Under the pieces are notes generated by a model. That model was not told the DNA's origin. It ran no database searches and saw nothing but the letters and a program-made list of their open reading frames with translations. A stretch of 64,000 bases of DNA. Source: an uncultured Draconibacterium sp. (GTDB lineage: Bacteria; Bacteroidota; Bacteroidia; Bacteroidales; Prolixibacteraceae). Each line of letters begins with the position of its first letter. The first letter of the stretch is position 1. The position numbers and the translations under genes are program-made. The DNA is taken from assembly GCF_963676735.1 (NCBI RefSeq), contig NZ_OY781464.1, forward strand, positions 3,319,001-3,383,000, written 5' to 3'. Below, piece by piece: positions 37,901 to 44,634 of this stretch.

Positions 37901-39462
37901 CGGGAAAAACAAATATTGTAGATGCCAACACCATTGAGTTTATTCCTTCCGCTGATGTGCGCCAGGCCATGTTAACGGTTACGGGAAAACGTGGCGATCA
38001 ACCATTTTTAAAAGACGTGCTTGACATAACCACACGAATGGTGATTGGCGTCCGTACTTTTTCGGTTACCTACAGCAAAAACGGAGGCTCGGTATTACCG
38101 GGGTTCCTGCCCGAGCCAACCTTATTTGGTACAGGCAAATTTAGTGGCGATCCGGATTGGGGCACACCAACTGCCAGCACCAAACTGGCACCAGGGTTAC
38201 CATTCCTTTTTGGCTGGCAAGATCGAGACTTTGCTGTAAAAGCCGCTCAAAACGGTTGGTTAACAATCGACTCTACCCTTAACCAGCCATACCAGATTAT
38301 GGAGAATGAGCGCATTAATTTACGCGCCCTGTGGGAACCGCTCCCCGACCTCCGAATTGATATTACTGCTAACCGCTCGATATCGAAAAATATTACTGAG
38401 TTTTATAATTACGATTATAGCAGTGGTACTTTCGTGCCTAACAGCTATTCTGAAAGCGGAAACTTTAGCATGTCGACATTTACCCTGGGAACGGCCTTTT
38501 TTGCCATTGGCAAAGAAGAAGTAAGCAGCTCTGATGCTTTTGAAAACATGAAAGATTTTCGCCGTGTTATTGCCAACAGGCTGGCACAACAACGTGGAAC
38601 CAGTGGTGGATACAATCCCAACACCCCCCACCCTAACTACCCGGGATATCCCGATGGTTACGGACCAAACTCGGTTGAGGTTCTTGTTCCGGCATTCCTG
38701 GCAGCTTACCAAAACAAAGATCCGGAGAACGTTTCTTTGGGCATGTTCCCCTCGTTAAAATATATGCGCCCCAACTGGAGCATACGTTACGAAGGAATGG
38801 TATCACGTATTCCGGGATTAAACCAAATTATGCGTTCGTTGAATTTCCAGCATACTTATCGCTCGAGCTATAATATTGGTTCTTACGCCACCAACCTCAA
38901 CTTTATTGCAGCAGAAGATGGCTATACCATGGTTCGCGACCTGGCTGACAACTTTGTTCCGGCCTACGATTTTAATTCGGTAAGTATTGTTGAAGCATTC
39001 AATCCGCTTATTAATATTGATATTATGTGGTTAAGCGATTTAACTACCCGCGGTGAAATAAAACGATCGCGCAACCTAAACCTATCCTTGTCAAACAATC
39101 AGCTGACCGAGATTTTAAGCAGCGAGTATATTTTGGGGGTAGGCTATCGGTTTACACACATGGATTTGATAATAAAAACCAAAAACTCGCAACAGGCCTA
39201 TTCGAACGATTTGAATGTCCGTGCCGATATTTCGTACCGTAAAACAAAAACCATTTTACGCCAGCTTGATGAAGCCAACGACCAGATTACAGCCGGACAA
39301 GGTAACTTTACCATTAAAACATATGCCGATTACCGATTGAGTGATAAATTTGAAATGCGCGTGTATTACGACCGAATTATTAACGATCCGTTTACATCGT
39401 TATCGTATCGTACTACCAATGCCAACTTCGGAGTAAGCTTCAGGTTTACCTTATCCAATTAA
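31993..39462 (+). CDS. sprA: SprA, outer-membrane translocon of the type IX secretion system
   Basis: At 2489 residues this is the largest gene here. A signal peptide (residues 1-29, FTLAFPFTGIAQ) leads to long beta-rich sequence with repeats of strands ended by Asn/Asp turns, as expected of the giant 36-stranded barrel that forms the T9SS channel. Family-typical features include GYTKQDSSKLYLNKPSN near the N-terminus, TGQIGTKMNMRVNYNTEATF, the central region GIMREIQTSDFENANIEYIEFWMMDPF, and the final NANFGVSFRFTLSN barrel strand. SprA is needed for secretion and, where present, gliding. The genome should therefore encode GldK-N and PorV as well. The ruvA-sprA order is shared with other members. 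Confidence 0.95.
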   Translation: MTLSRSLPKIFFNFILFFTLAFPFTGIAQEVPEIDTTGPLPYPFQDQPAFGYTKQDSSKLYLNKPSNIQYEIEYDPVLGQYVFYEKVGSLNYRLPQSMSLDDYMEYDFDKSIRDYWRSRTQQESIDARGGLLPKLTIGSEAFNRIFGGNTINIQPQGYVEVSFGYQVNKTDNPSIPERLRKVPTFDFDEKIQMNVTGQIGTKMNMRVNYNTEATFDYENKMNLEYTGDEDEILKRIEAGNVSLPLNGSLITGASNLFGVKAEMQFGKLTLTTLFSQHRGESKTVETEGGAQVATFDISAANYDANRHFFLSQYFRDHYNEWLKSTAVPRSPITINKVEVWVTNKSNDFDDSRNILAFQDLAEHDPHIYNNIPEFQATPGLPYPANQFPANGANGLYEQMSTTYSAVRQVENITSVMAQFGTDFVGGTDFEKIEQARKLNESEYTVNKQLGYISLNSSLNTDEVLAIAYNFTYNGQTYQVGEFSTDGIDAPKTLFMKMLKGTNLSPGRPTWDLMMKNIYNLNAYQLTSDDFELNVVYQNDSTGTYINYLPDSRIEGHILLEVMRLDMLNSQLDPTKDGVFDYVEGITVNSNSGRIIFPVIEPFGSHLADSIQDPNSIEKFVFQSLYDSTQVKAEQDAEHNKFRLTGSYKGSSSSDIALGALNLTQGSVTVTAGGQVLTENVDYTVDYTLGRVKIINQALLEAGTPIQVSTESEDLFTMQRKTLMGTHANYAFSDNFNIGATMLWMNERPLTEKVDYGQDPISNLMYGLDARYNTEAPFITKALDALPFYSTTAASAIDVEAEFAQLVPGSSKAIDGAVYVDDFESTKTAIDMRTRSSWMLASTPQFQNDLFPEANLNNSLDYGVNRAKLAWYNIDPLFLRNNSLTPDHIKNDRDMQSNHFVREVFEQEIFPEREFTTGEPTNIAVLDLAFYPSERGPYNFDAGNSSYSAGVNTDGSLRAPETRWGGIMREIQTSDFENANIEYIEFWMMDPFVNDTMGEHQGGDLYFNLGEVSEDVLKDSRKAFENGLPTSAELTNIDTTIWGRVSTQQSLVNAFDNTTDSRQYQDIGFDGINDEDERSHFQKYLDELRLKVSDDVYQEALNDPATDNFHYYRGSDYDEQELDILERYKKYNGPDGNSPTSEMSPESYPTSATTLPDIEDINDDNTLNEYERYYQYRVSLRKEDMELGNNFISDIKRSRVELKNGEIGEVDWYQFKIPVNTPESVIGNISDFNSIRFMRMFMHGFADPTVLRFATLDLVRADWRRYTGDILEDEAIPSTNAEFDISAVSIEENSSREPVNYILPPDVSRVIDPANPQLRQLNEQSIELKVTELEQGDARAAYKSLYMDFRRYSTLKMEVHAEEIEEYPLDDDELYFFIRMGSDYNYNYYEYEVPLTLTPAGNYNGDIESDRYIVWPDANRINIPLELFTDLKLERNDAMRIEGSGISLLDIYEGSHDGWNDGKNRVKVKGSPNLGNVEVFMMGVRNKRGQVNTGPKSVIVWANELRLTDFDDEGGWAANARVSTRLADLGSVVVAGRKRTAGFGSIDENINSRSMDDLNEIDVAASIDWGRFFPEKAGVRIPMYYGYSNSTATPKYDPLNPDIELKESLDHAQSKTEKDSIKQMSQDVVERKSINFTNVKVEPQRQKEKTHLWDPENFAVTYSYNETSKRNITTEYNVDKTHRLMFSYNYSNRPKLIQPLSQVKFLQKGPLKLIGDFNFYPLPTQISYRTDLFRRYHEKQSRNITNPNLILPATYDKDFLWNRYLDIRYDVTRSLKFDFSSRGTSRIDEPEGRINKNDDDYEWKRDSILTNLWNLGRPTVYNHSFNATYQVPLRSIKALNFMSGTVRYSGSYEWAAGSLTDDDINVGNIITNSRNLTLTGNANFQTLFNKVPYFKEVNQKFRRTGRGRNSMNRSATRGRSNQQPEPLQKKQEETFTSSMKLTANQGQKIAHKLNTKKVKVLVTDVDGKVVPGKTNIVDANTIEFIPSADVRQAMLTVTGKRGDQPFLKDVLDITTRMVIGVRTFSVTYSKNGGSVLPGFLPEPTLFGTGKFSGDPDWGTPTASTKLAPGLPFLFGWQDRDFAVKAAQNGWLTIDSTLNQPYQIMENERINLRALWEPLPDLRIDITANRSISKNITEFYNYDYSSGTFVPNSYSESGNFSMSTFTLGTAFFAIGKEEVSSSDAFENMKDFRRVIANRLAQQRGTSGGYNPNTPHPNYPGYPDGYGPNSVEVLVPAFLAAYQNKDPENVSLGMFPSLKYMRPNWSIRYEGMVSRIPGLNQIMRSLNFQHTYRSSYNIGSYATNLNFIAAEDGYTMVRDLADNFVPAYDFNSVSIVEAFNPLINIDIMWLSDLTTRGEIKRSRNLNLSLSNNQLTEILSSEYILGVGYRFTHMDLIIKTKNSQQAYSNDLNVRADISYRKTKTILRQLDEANDQITAGQGNFTIKTYADYRLSDKFEMRVYYDRIINDPFTSLSYRTTNANFGVSFRFTLSN

Positions 39463-39566
39463 TTGTTAAACCAAGTTTATTTGCGAATCAGATTTTTAAG
39501 CTTATGACAACATTATTTTGATTTTTCAAAAAAAACGTTTTTCTTGCAGAAGATTAAATTTAAAAA

Positions 39567-39617
39567 ATGCAAAAAATAAATACAATATGGCTTCCGTGGT
39601 GGGGTCTTCTTACGTAA
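39567..39617 (+). CDS. trp leader peptide 1 (three Trp codons)
   Basis: A 16-residue frame, MQKINTIWLPWWGLLT, with Trp codons at 39588, 39597 and 39600 and an A-rich leader before the ATG. It is the first of two peptides upstream of trpE. A 9-base sequence across its first Trp codon (39584-39592) is perfectly complementary to 39632-39640, and the bases directly after its stop can pair with the following terminator. Stalling at the Trp codons when tryptophanyl-tRNA is scarce should therefore set the choice between termination and read-through. Confidence 0.85.
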   Translation: MQKINTIWLPWWGLLT

Positions 39618-39675
39618 GTTAGGAGTTAAAGAGCCATATTGCTATTTTTGAAAATATGACTGACCTGCTTCTAAC
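39618..39675 (+). promoter_or_regulatory. Antiterminator pairing of trp attenuator 1
   Basis: GTTAGGAGT (39618-39626), directly after the leader stop, can pair over nine positions (two wobble) with GCTTCTAAC (39667-39675). This covers part of the 5' arm and loop of terminator 1, so the two structures exclude each other. A ribosome that reaches the stop codon would cover the first segment and allow termination; one stalled at the Trp codons would leave it free. Confidence 0.6.
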
Positions 39676-39691
39676 AAAAGCAGGTTTTTTT
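39663..39691 (+). terminator. trp attenuator terminator 1
   Basis: ACCTGCTT and AAGCAGGT form a perfect eight-base stem with a seven-base loop, followed by seven T. It lies between leader peptides 1 and 2. Confidence 0.88.
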
Positions 39692-39708
39692 ATGACAGAT
39701 AAATAATT

Positions 39709-39765
39709 ATGAGAACAAACAATAACATTTGGTGGTGGCGTAGCAACTTTTTACAAATATCGTGA
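39709..39765 (+). CDS. trp leader peptide 2 (three consecutive Trp codons)
   Basis: An 18-residue frame, MRTNNNIWWWRSNFLQIS, with Trp codons in a row at 39730, 39733 and 39736. It starts 18 bases after the first terminator's T run, so its transcript exists only if attenuator 1 is passed. It differs in sequence from leader 1, so this is not a simple recent duplication. Confidence 0.85.
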   Translation: MRTNNNIWWWRSNFLQIS

Positions 39766-39817
39766 AGAGAGGATACGTCATTGTACAAATTAAGAACGGC
39801 TCATCGAAATTCACGAT
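39759..39817 (+). promoter_or_regulatory. Antiterminator pairing of trp attenuator 2
   Basis: ATCGTGAA (39759-39766), which spans the stop codon of leader 2, is perfectly complementary to TTCACGAT (39810-39817), part of the loop and 3' arm of terminator 2. The geometry repeats that of attenuator 1: translation to the stop hides this segment, while stalling at the WWW codons exposes it. Confidence 0.6.
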
Positions 39818-39828
39818 GAGCCGTTTTT
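39795..39828 (+). terminator. trp attenuator terminator 2
   Basis: A perfect twelve-base stem (AACGGCTCATCG and CGATGAGCCGTT) with a seven-base loop and five T, 72 bases before the trpE start. Confidence 0.92.
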
Positions 39829-39900
39829 AGTTTAAACGCCTCATATACAGGAATTTTACAATTGAAATACAACAAAAAAGAACAAAACAAAAAATACAAA

Positions 39901-41310
39901 ATGGAAAAACTAAATTTTAAACCGGTTGTAAGAAAAATACTTGCCGATACGGTAACGCCCGTAAGTGTGTACTTACGCTTGCGAACACTTTATCCAAAAT
40001 CGATTTTGCTTGAAAGCTCAGACTACCACGGCGTTGAAAATGCCTACTCGTTTATCGCTTTTAAACCTATTGCCGATTTTAAGGTTAACAATGGCAACGT
40101 TAGCATAGACCTGCCGGGAAGAGAAAAGCAAAATTTTTCGCTTTCGCCCGACCGGATTTTACACGATGAGCTTGACGCTTTTTTTAAACTATTTAATGTT
40201 GATTCAGAAGAAATTGAATTGCCGGCCAATGGTTTATTTGGCTACCTGAACTTCGATGCTATTCAGCATTTCGAAAGTATTCGTTTTTCGGCCGACAAAA
40301 AAGAAGAATACCAAACGCCCGAAGTGAGTTACAGTTTCTATAAATATGTGGTAGCTATCGATCACCATAAAAACCAGATTCATATTGTTGAAAATCTGCT
40401 GGAAGGCGAAGAATCGCAAATGGATTACATTCACCACTTGCTGGTAAACCTTAATTTTGCGACATCAGCCTTTGAAACCCGGGGCAACGAATCGTCGAAC
40501 ATTACCGACGAAGAGTATATGCACATGGTTACAAAAGGAAAAGAACATTGCTACCGAGGAGATGTATTCCAGATTGTTTTAAGCCGCCAGTTTTCGCAAG
40601 AATTTGTTGGCGACGATTTTAACGTTTACCGGGCTTTACGCTCAATAAATCCTTCGCCTTACCTGTTCTATTTCGACTACGGATCGTATTCAATTTTTGG
40701 TTCGAGCCCCGAGGCAGAAATCCGGATAAAAGACAATAAGGCCTACATACACCCCATTGCAGGTACCTTTAAAAGAACGGGGAACGATGAACGCGACCGC
40801 GAACTGGCCGAAGAGCTAAGCAAAGACCCAAAAGAAAATGCCGAACACGTGATGTTGGTAGATTTGGCCCGTAACGACCTTAGCCGAAATGCAAGCAATG
40901 TTATCGTTGAAACCTATCGCGAGGTGCAGTTCTTTTCGCATGTTATTCATTTGGTTTCACAGGTTTCGGGCGAAATAAGCAACGACACCAACCTAATAAA
41001 GGTTTTAGGCGAAACTTTCCCGGCAGGAACCTTATCGGGCGCGCCAAAATATAAAGCCATGGAACTTATCGACCATTATGAAAATCAGAACCGGGGATAT
41101 TACGGCGGCTGTATTGGCTACCTCGGTTTTGATAATTCGGTAAATCATGCCATTATGATTCGTTCGTTTTTAAGTAAAAACAATAAATTGTTTTACCAGG
41201 CAGGTGCCGGTGTTGTAGCCGATTCGAAAGAAGAAAGCGAGCTGCAGGAGGTAAATAACAAACTGGCTGCATTAAAAAAGGCAATCTTAATGGCAAAAGA
41301 AATCAACTAA
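39901..41310 (+). CDS. trpE: Anthranilate synthase component I
   Basis: Makes anthranilate from chorismate with ammonia delivered by TrpG. The ATG at 39901 gives 469 residues; an upstream TTG is unlikely. The tryptophan feedback site is indicated by SILLESSDYH (LLES motif, about residue 34). The chorismate-binding domain shows FGSSPEAEIRI, HPIAGTFKRTGNDERDRELAEEL, LVDLARNDLSR and GAPKYKAMELI, then GYYGGCIGYLGFD. All are intact, so both catalysis and feedback inhibition are expected. It is the first structural gene of trpEGDCFBA, behind two attenuators. Confidence 0.97.
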   Translation: MEKLNFKPVVRKILADTVTPVSVYLRLRTLYPKSILLESSDYHGVENAYSFIAFKPIADFKVNNGNVSIDLPGREKQNFSLSPDRILHDELDAFFKLFNVDSEEIELPANGLFGYLNFDAIQHFESIRFSADKKEEYQTPEVSYSFYKYVVAIDHHKNQIHIVENLLEGEESQMDYIHHLLVNLNFATSAFETRGNESSNITDEEYMHMVTKGKEHCYRGDVFQIVLSRQFSQEFVGDDFNVYRALRSINPSPYLFYFDYGSYSIFGSSPEAEIRIKDNKAYIHPIAGTFKRTGNDERDRELAEELSKDPKENAEHVMLVDLARNDLSRNASNVIVETYREVQFFSHVIHLVSQVSGEISNDTNLIKVLGETFPAGTLSGAPKYKAMELIDHYENQNRGYYGGCIGYLGFDNSVNHAIMIRSFLSKNNKLFYQAGAGVVADSKEESELQEVNNKLAALKKAILMAKEIN

Positions 41311-41322
41311 AAACACAAAACG

Positions 41323-41898
41323 ATGAAAATACTAGTTATTGATAATTACGACTCATTTACCTACAACCTGGTGCATGCCATAAAAAAGATCTCGGGCGAA
41401 CAGGTTGATGTTTTCCGCAATGATGAAATAACCCTGGAAGAGATTGACAAATACGACAAAATTGTACTTTCTCCGGGGCCGGGCATACCTGAAGAAGCAG
41501 GGTTATTGCTCGACATAATTAAAGCCTACGCTCCAACAAAAAGTATGTTGGGGGTGTGCCTTGGTCATCAGGCCATAGGCGAAGCTTTTGGCGGCACCTT
41601 GCATAATATGAACCGAGTTTTGCACGGTATTGCCACACCGGTAAAACTAACCGCTAAAAAATCGCTTCTTTTTAAAGATTTACCTGAAAGTTTTGATGTG
41701 GGCCGTTATCATTCGTGGATTGTTAAAGACGAACAACTGCCCGAATGTTTTGAAGTTACCAGCTACGATGAGGACGGGCTTGTAATGTCGATGCAGCACA
41801 AAGAATACGATGTGCAAAGTGTGCAGTTTCATCCCGAATCAGTGTTAACTCCGTTGGGAGAAAAAATGATTGAAAACTGGTTGTATCCGAACAAATAA
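41323..41898 (+). CDS. trpG: Anthranilate synthase component II (glutamine amidotransferase)
   Basis: Hydrolyses glutamine and channels ammonia to TrpE. The 191 residues form a class I amidotransferase with the opening LVIDNYDSFTYNLVH, the nucleophile Cys in MLGVCLGHQAIGEAFGG, the conserved HSWIV, and the His/Glu pair in VQFHPESVLTP. It is separate from TrpD here, unlike the fused form in enteric bacteria. The gap to trpE is 12 bp. Confidence 0.97.
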   Translation: MKILVIDNYDSFTYNLVHAIKKISGEQVDVFRNDEITLEEIDKYDKIVLSPGPGIPEEAGLLLDIIKAYAPTKSMLGVCLGHQAIGEAFGGTLHNMNRVLHGIATPVKLTAKKSLLFKDLPESFDVGRYHSWIVKDEQLPECFEVTSYDEDGLVMSMQHKEYDVQSVQFHPESVLTPLGEKMIENWLYPNK

Positions 41899-41943
41899 GC
41901 AGGTAACCGGTGTAAAAAACTCAAAAGCTAAAACTCAAAAAAA

Positions 41944-42939
41944 ATGAAAGATACTTTAGAATACCTCTTTGCTGGAAATACACTAACACGAAACCAGGCA
42001 ATGGAAACCTTAACCGAAGTAGGAAAAGGCCAACACTCGGAAGCCGAATTTGCCGCTTTTCTGACGGTTTTTAAAATGCGCCCGCTGCATTCTGAAGAAC
42101 TGGCAGGTTTTCGCGATGCGATGGTGAATTTGAGTACAAAAGCAGACCTCAGTGCCTACAACGCCATTGATGTGGTTGGAACCGGTGGCGATGGAAAAAA
42201 TACCTTTAACATTTCAACCCTGGCGTGTTTTGTAGTTGCCGGTGCTGGCGTAAACGTAACTAAACACGGTAATTATGCTGCCACTTCAACCAGTGGTTCT
42301 TCAAATGTGCTCGAATTTCTGGGCTACGAATTCAGTAACGATACTTCAAAACTTAAAAGTGATTTGGAAAAAGGTAGCTTTTGTTTTATGCATGCCCCGC
42401 TTTTTCACCCGGCAATGAAACATATTGCACCGGTTCGACGGGCTTTAAAGGTACCCACATTTTTTAATATCCTGGGGCCAATGATTAATCCGGCAACACC
42501 AAAATACCAGGTACTGGGAGTAAATAACAGTGAAAATTTTAACCATTACAAAAATGTTTACAGCACACTGGATGTTAACTTTGCCATTGTGCACAGCATG
42601 GATGGTTACGATGAAATTTCGCTTACAGCCGACACCCACATTTGCACAAATAACGAAGAAAAGAAATTACCGGCAAGTGCTTTCGGAATGCAGCAAATTA
42701 CTCCTGAAAAACTTTTTGGAGGAGAATCGGTAGAAGATGCGGCTAAAATTTTTATTGAAGTTTTAAGTGGACACGGAACGCCCGAACAAAAAAATGTGGT
42801 AATTGCCAACGCTGCCGTTGCACTGCAGGTTGTTTTTAACGACAAATCCCTAACGGAGTGTGTTGAAATGGCAAAGGAATCGTTAAACAGCCGAACAGCA
42901 CTGCAAAAATTAGAAGCAGTTACAAACCGCTCCTTCTAG
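41944..42939 (+). CDS. trpD: Anthranilate phosphoribosyltransferase
   Basis: Transfers phosphoribose from PRPP to anthranilate. The 331-residue protein shows an N-terminal helical domain and the PRPP-binding glycine-rich loop DVVGTGGDGKNTFNIST, then KHGNYAATSTSGSSNVLEFLGY and the anthranilate-side FMHAPLFHPAMKHIAPVRRAL. The segment TFFNILGPMINPA is a standard family block. Third structural gene of the operon, 45 bp after trpG. Confidence 0.97.
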   Translation: MKDTLEYLFAGNTLTRNQAMETLTEVGKGQHSEAEFAAFLTVFKMRPLHSEELAGFRDAMVNLSTKADLSAYNAIDVVGTGGDGKNTFNISTLACFVVAGAGVNVTKHGNYAATSTSGSSNVLEFLGYEFSNDTSKLKSDLEKGSFCFMHAPLFHPAMKHIAPVRRALKVPTFFNILGPMINPATPKYQVLGVNNSENFNHYKNVYSTLDVNFAIVHSMDGYDEISLTADTHICTNNEEKKLPASAFGMQQITPEKLFGGESVEDAAKIFIEVLSGHGTPEQKNVVIANAAVALQVVFNDKSLTECVEMAKESLNSRTALQKLEAVTNRSF

Positions 42940-42957
42940 AGCAACAAACAAAAAACA

Positions 42958-43746
42958 ATGAATATTCTGGACAAAATAATTGCAACAAAAGAAAACGAAG
43001 TAGCTAAGCAAAAACAAAAGGTTAGTATTGAACAGCTGAAGCAATACCCGGGCTTTGCACGAAAATGTAACTCACTAAAAGAAAACTTGTTAAGCCCAGG
43101 AGCATCGGGAATTATTGCTGAATTTAAGCAAAAATCGCCTTCAAAAGGAGAGATTAATTTTGTGGTAAAGGTTGAAGAAGTAACTAAGGCCTATACCCAG
43201 GCCGGCGCGTCATGTCTTTCGGTATTAACCGATTACGAATACTTTGGAGGCACCCTTGCCAACCTGGCCAAAGCGCGCGAAATAAATCCGACAATTCCGA
43301 TTTTGCGGAAAGACTTTATGATTGACAGCTACCAGATTATTGAGGCCAAAGCCTATGGTGCAGATGTTATTTTGTTGATTGCAGCCTGTTTGGAAAAAAA
43401 TCAGGCACTGGAGTTGGCTAAATGCGCCAAAACACTTGGCCTCGATGTGTTAATGGAAATACACAACGCCCAGGAACTGGATATTGTTAACGATTATGTT
43501 GACATTGTTGGTGTTAACAACCGTAACCTAAAAACCTTTGAGGTAAGTGTGGAAACATCGGTTGAACTTTCGAAACTTATTCCGGATAATTTTGTAAAAA
43601 TATCGGAAAGCGGCCTGGCGGGAGCAACTGAAATTAACTACCTGAAAGAACACGGATTTAAAGGCTTTCTTATTGGCGAAACGTTTATGAAAACGGCTGA
43701 TCCGGGTGCTGCCTGTAAAAAGTTAATTGAAGAGATTGGCGATTAA
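42958..43746 (+). CDS. trpC: Indole-3-glycerol phosphate synthase
   Basis: Closes the pyrrole ring with loss of CO2 and water. The 262-residue TIM barrel carries the catalytic Lys in AEFKQKSPSKG, the LTDYEYFGG and ILRKDFMIDSYQI blocks, the EIHNAQEL and GVNNRNLKTF strands, and the phosphate-binding SESGLAG and FLIGETFMK. It is a stand-alone enzyme, not fused to TrpF. 18 bp after trpD. Confidence 0.97.
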   Translation: MNILDKIIATKENEVAKQKQKVSIEQLKQYPGFARKCNSLKENLLSPGASGIIAEFKQKSPSKGEINFVVKVEEVTKAYTQAGASCLSVLTDYEYFGGTLANLAKAREINPTIPILRKDFMIDSYQIIEAKAYGADVILLIAACLEKNQALELAKCAKTLGLDVLMEIHNAQELDIVNDYVDIVGVNNRNLKTFEVSVETSVELSKLIPDNFVKISESGLAGATEINYLKEHGFKGFLIGETFMKTADPGAACKKLIEEIGD

Positions 43747-43795
43747 TAATTATCCCTGGATGGGATAAAAGGGATGAAATGTAACAAGAGAATAG

Positions 43796-44422
43796 ATGAC
43801 AAAAAATCTGAAAATAAAAGTTTGCGGGATGAAATTCACCAAAAACCGCGAACAAGTAGAAGCACTCGATGTTGATTTGCTGGGCTACATTTTTTATGCT
43901 CCATCAAAACGATTTGTTGGCGATTCGCCAGATACAGGTTTGTTCCAGTCGACCAAACCGAAGGTGGGTGTTTTTGTCAACGAAAATGCATTTGAAATTC
44001 TGGGCCTTGCAAAAAACCTGGGATTTAAATACATCCAGCTCCATGGCAAAGAGAACCCGAAATCCTGTGGAATATTAAGAAATCAAGGTCTGCGTGTACT
44101 AAAAGCTTTTCCTATGGATGAGGAGTTTAATTTTGCAGACACCAACGTTTTTGAAGGAGTTGTTGATTATTTTCTATTCGATACTAAAACGAAACAACAT
44201 GGCGGATCGGGTAAAAAATTCAACTGGCAACTACTGGAAAACTACTGCGGAAACACACCCTTTTTCCTAAGTGGAGGAATTGGGCCGGATGACGCAGCAG
44301 AAATTAAAACGCTAAATCATCCGATGCTGGCCGGGGTTGATTTAAACAGTGGGTTTGAAGTTGAACCCGGGCTAAAAAACATTGATGAACTAAAAAGATT
44401 TATAACTGAATTAAAAAAATAA
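43796..44422 (+). CDS. trpF: Phosphoribosylanthranilate isomerase
   Basis: Isomerises phosphoribosylanthranilate to CdRP. The 208-residue barrel begins with the catalytic Cys in KVCGMKF, and the general acid Asp lies in FLFDTKTKQHGGSGKKF. The phosphate site is FFLSGGIGPDD and the C-terminal GVDLNSGFEVEPGLKN is typical. It follows trpC by 49 bp; a 212-base non-coding gap separates it from trpB. Confidence 0.95.
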   Translation: MTKNLKIKVCGMKFTKNREQVEALDVDLLGYIFYAPSKRFVGDSPDTGLFQSTKPKVGVFVNENAFEILGLAKNLGFKYIQLHGKENPKSCGILRNQGLRVLKAFPMDEEFNFADTNVFEGVVDYFLFDTKTKQHGGSGKKFNWQLLENYCGNTPFFLSGGIGPDDAAEIKTLNHPMLAGVDLNSGFEVEPGLKNIDELKRFITELKK

Positions 44423-44634
44423 CGTACAGAAAATGATCGTACCGGATTATAAAAGGCATCTTCCGGCTTCGGTCTTCCTGCTACCAGCTTTAATAGTATG
44501 AAAGGAGCATGGCCTAAGGAACACAAAAGGATATAAATAAATTAATCATGCGAGTTCCACGGGTATCGACCATCAAATATTTAACAGAGATCATATATGT
44601 CTGAAATACAAAATATTAACTAAATTATATTCAA
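44423..44634 (+). other. Long spacer within the trp operon
   Basis: 212 bases between trpF and trpB, much longer than the other spacers (12-86 bases). It includes an imperfect CTTCCGGCTTCGGTCTTCCTG block at 44459-44479 that looks like the short dispersed repeats found in some Bacteroidetes genomes. No convincing gene, promoter or terminator was found in it. Confidence 0.4.

Noticed and set aside
44317..44526. 69-residue minus-strand frame across the trpF end and the trp spacer
   Set aside because: Antisense to trpF for half its length; the rest comes from the repeat-like spacer.
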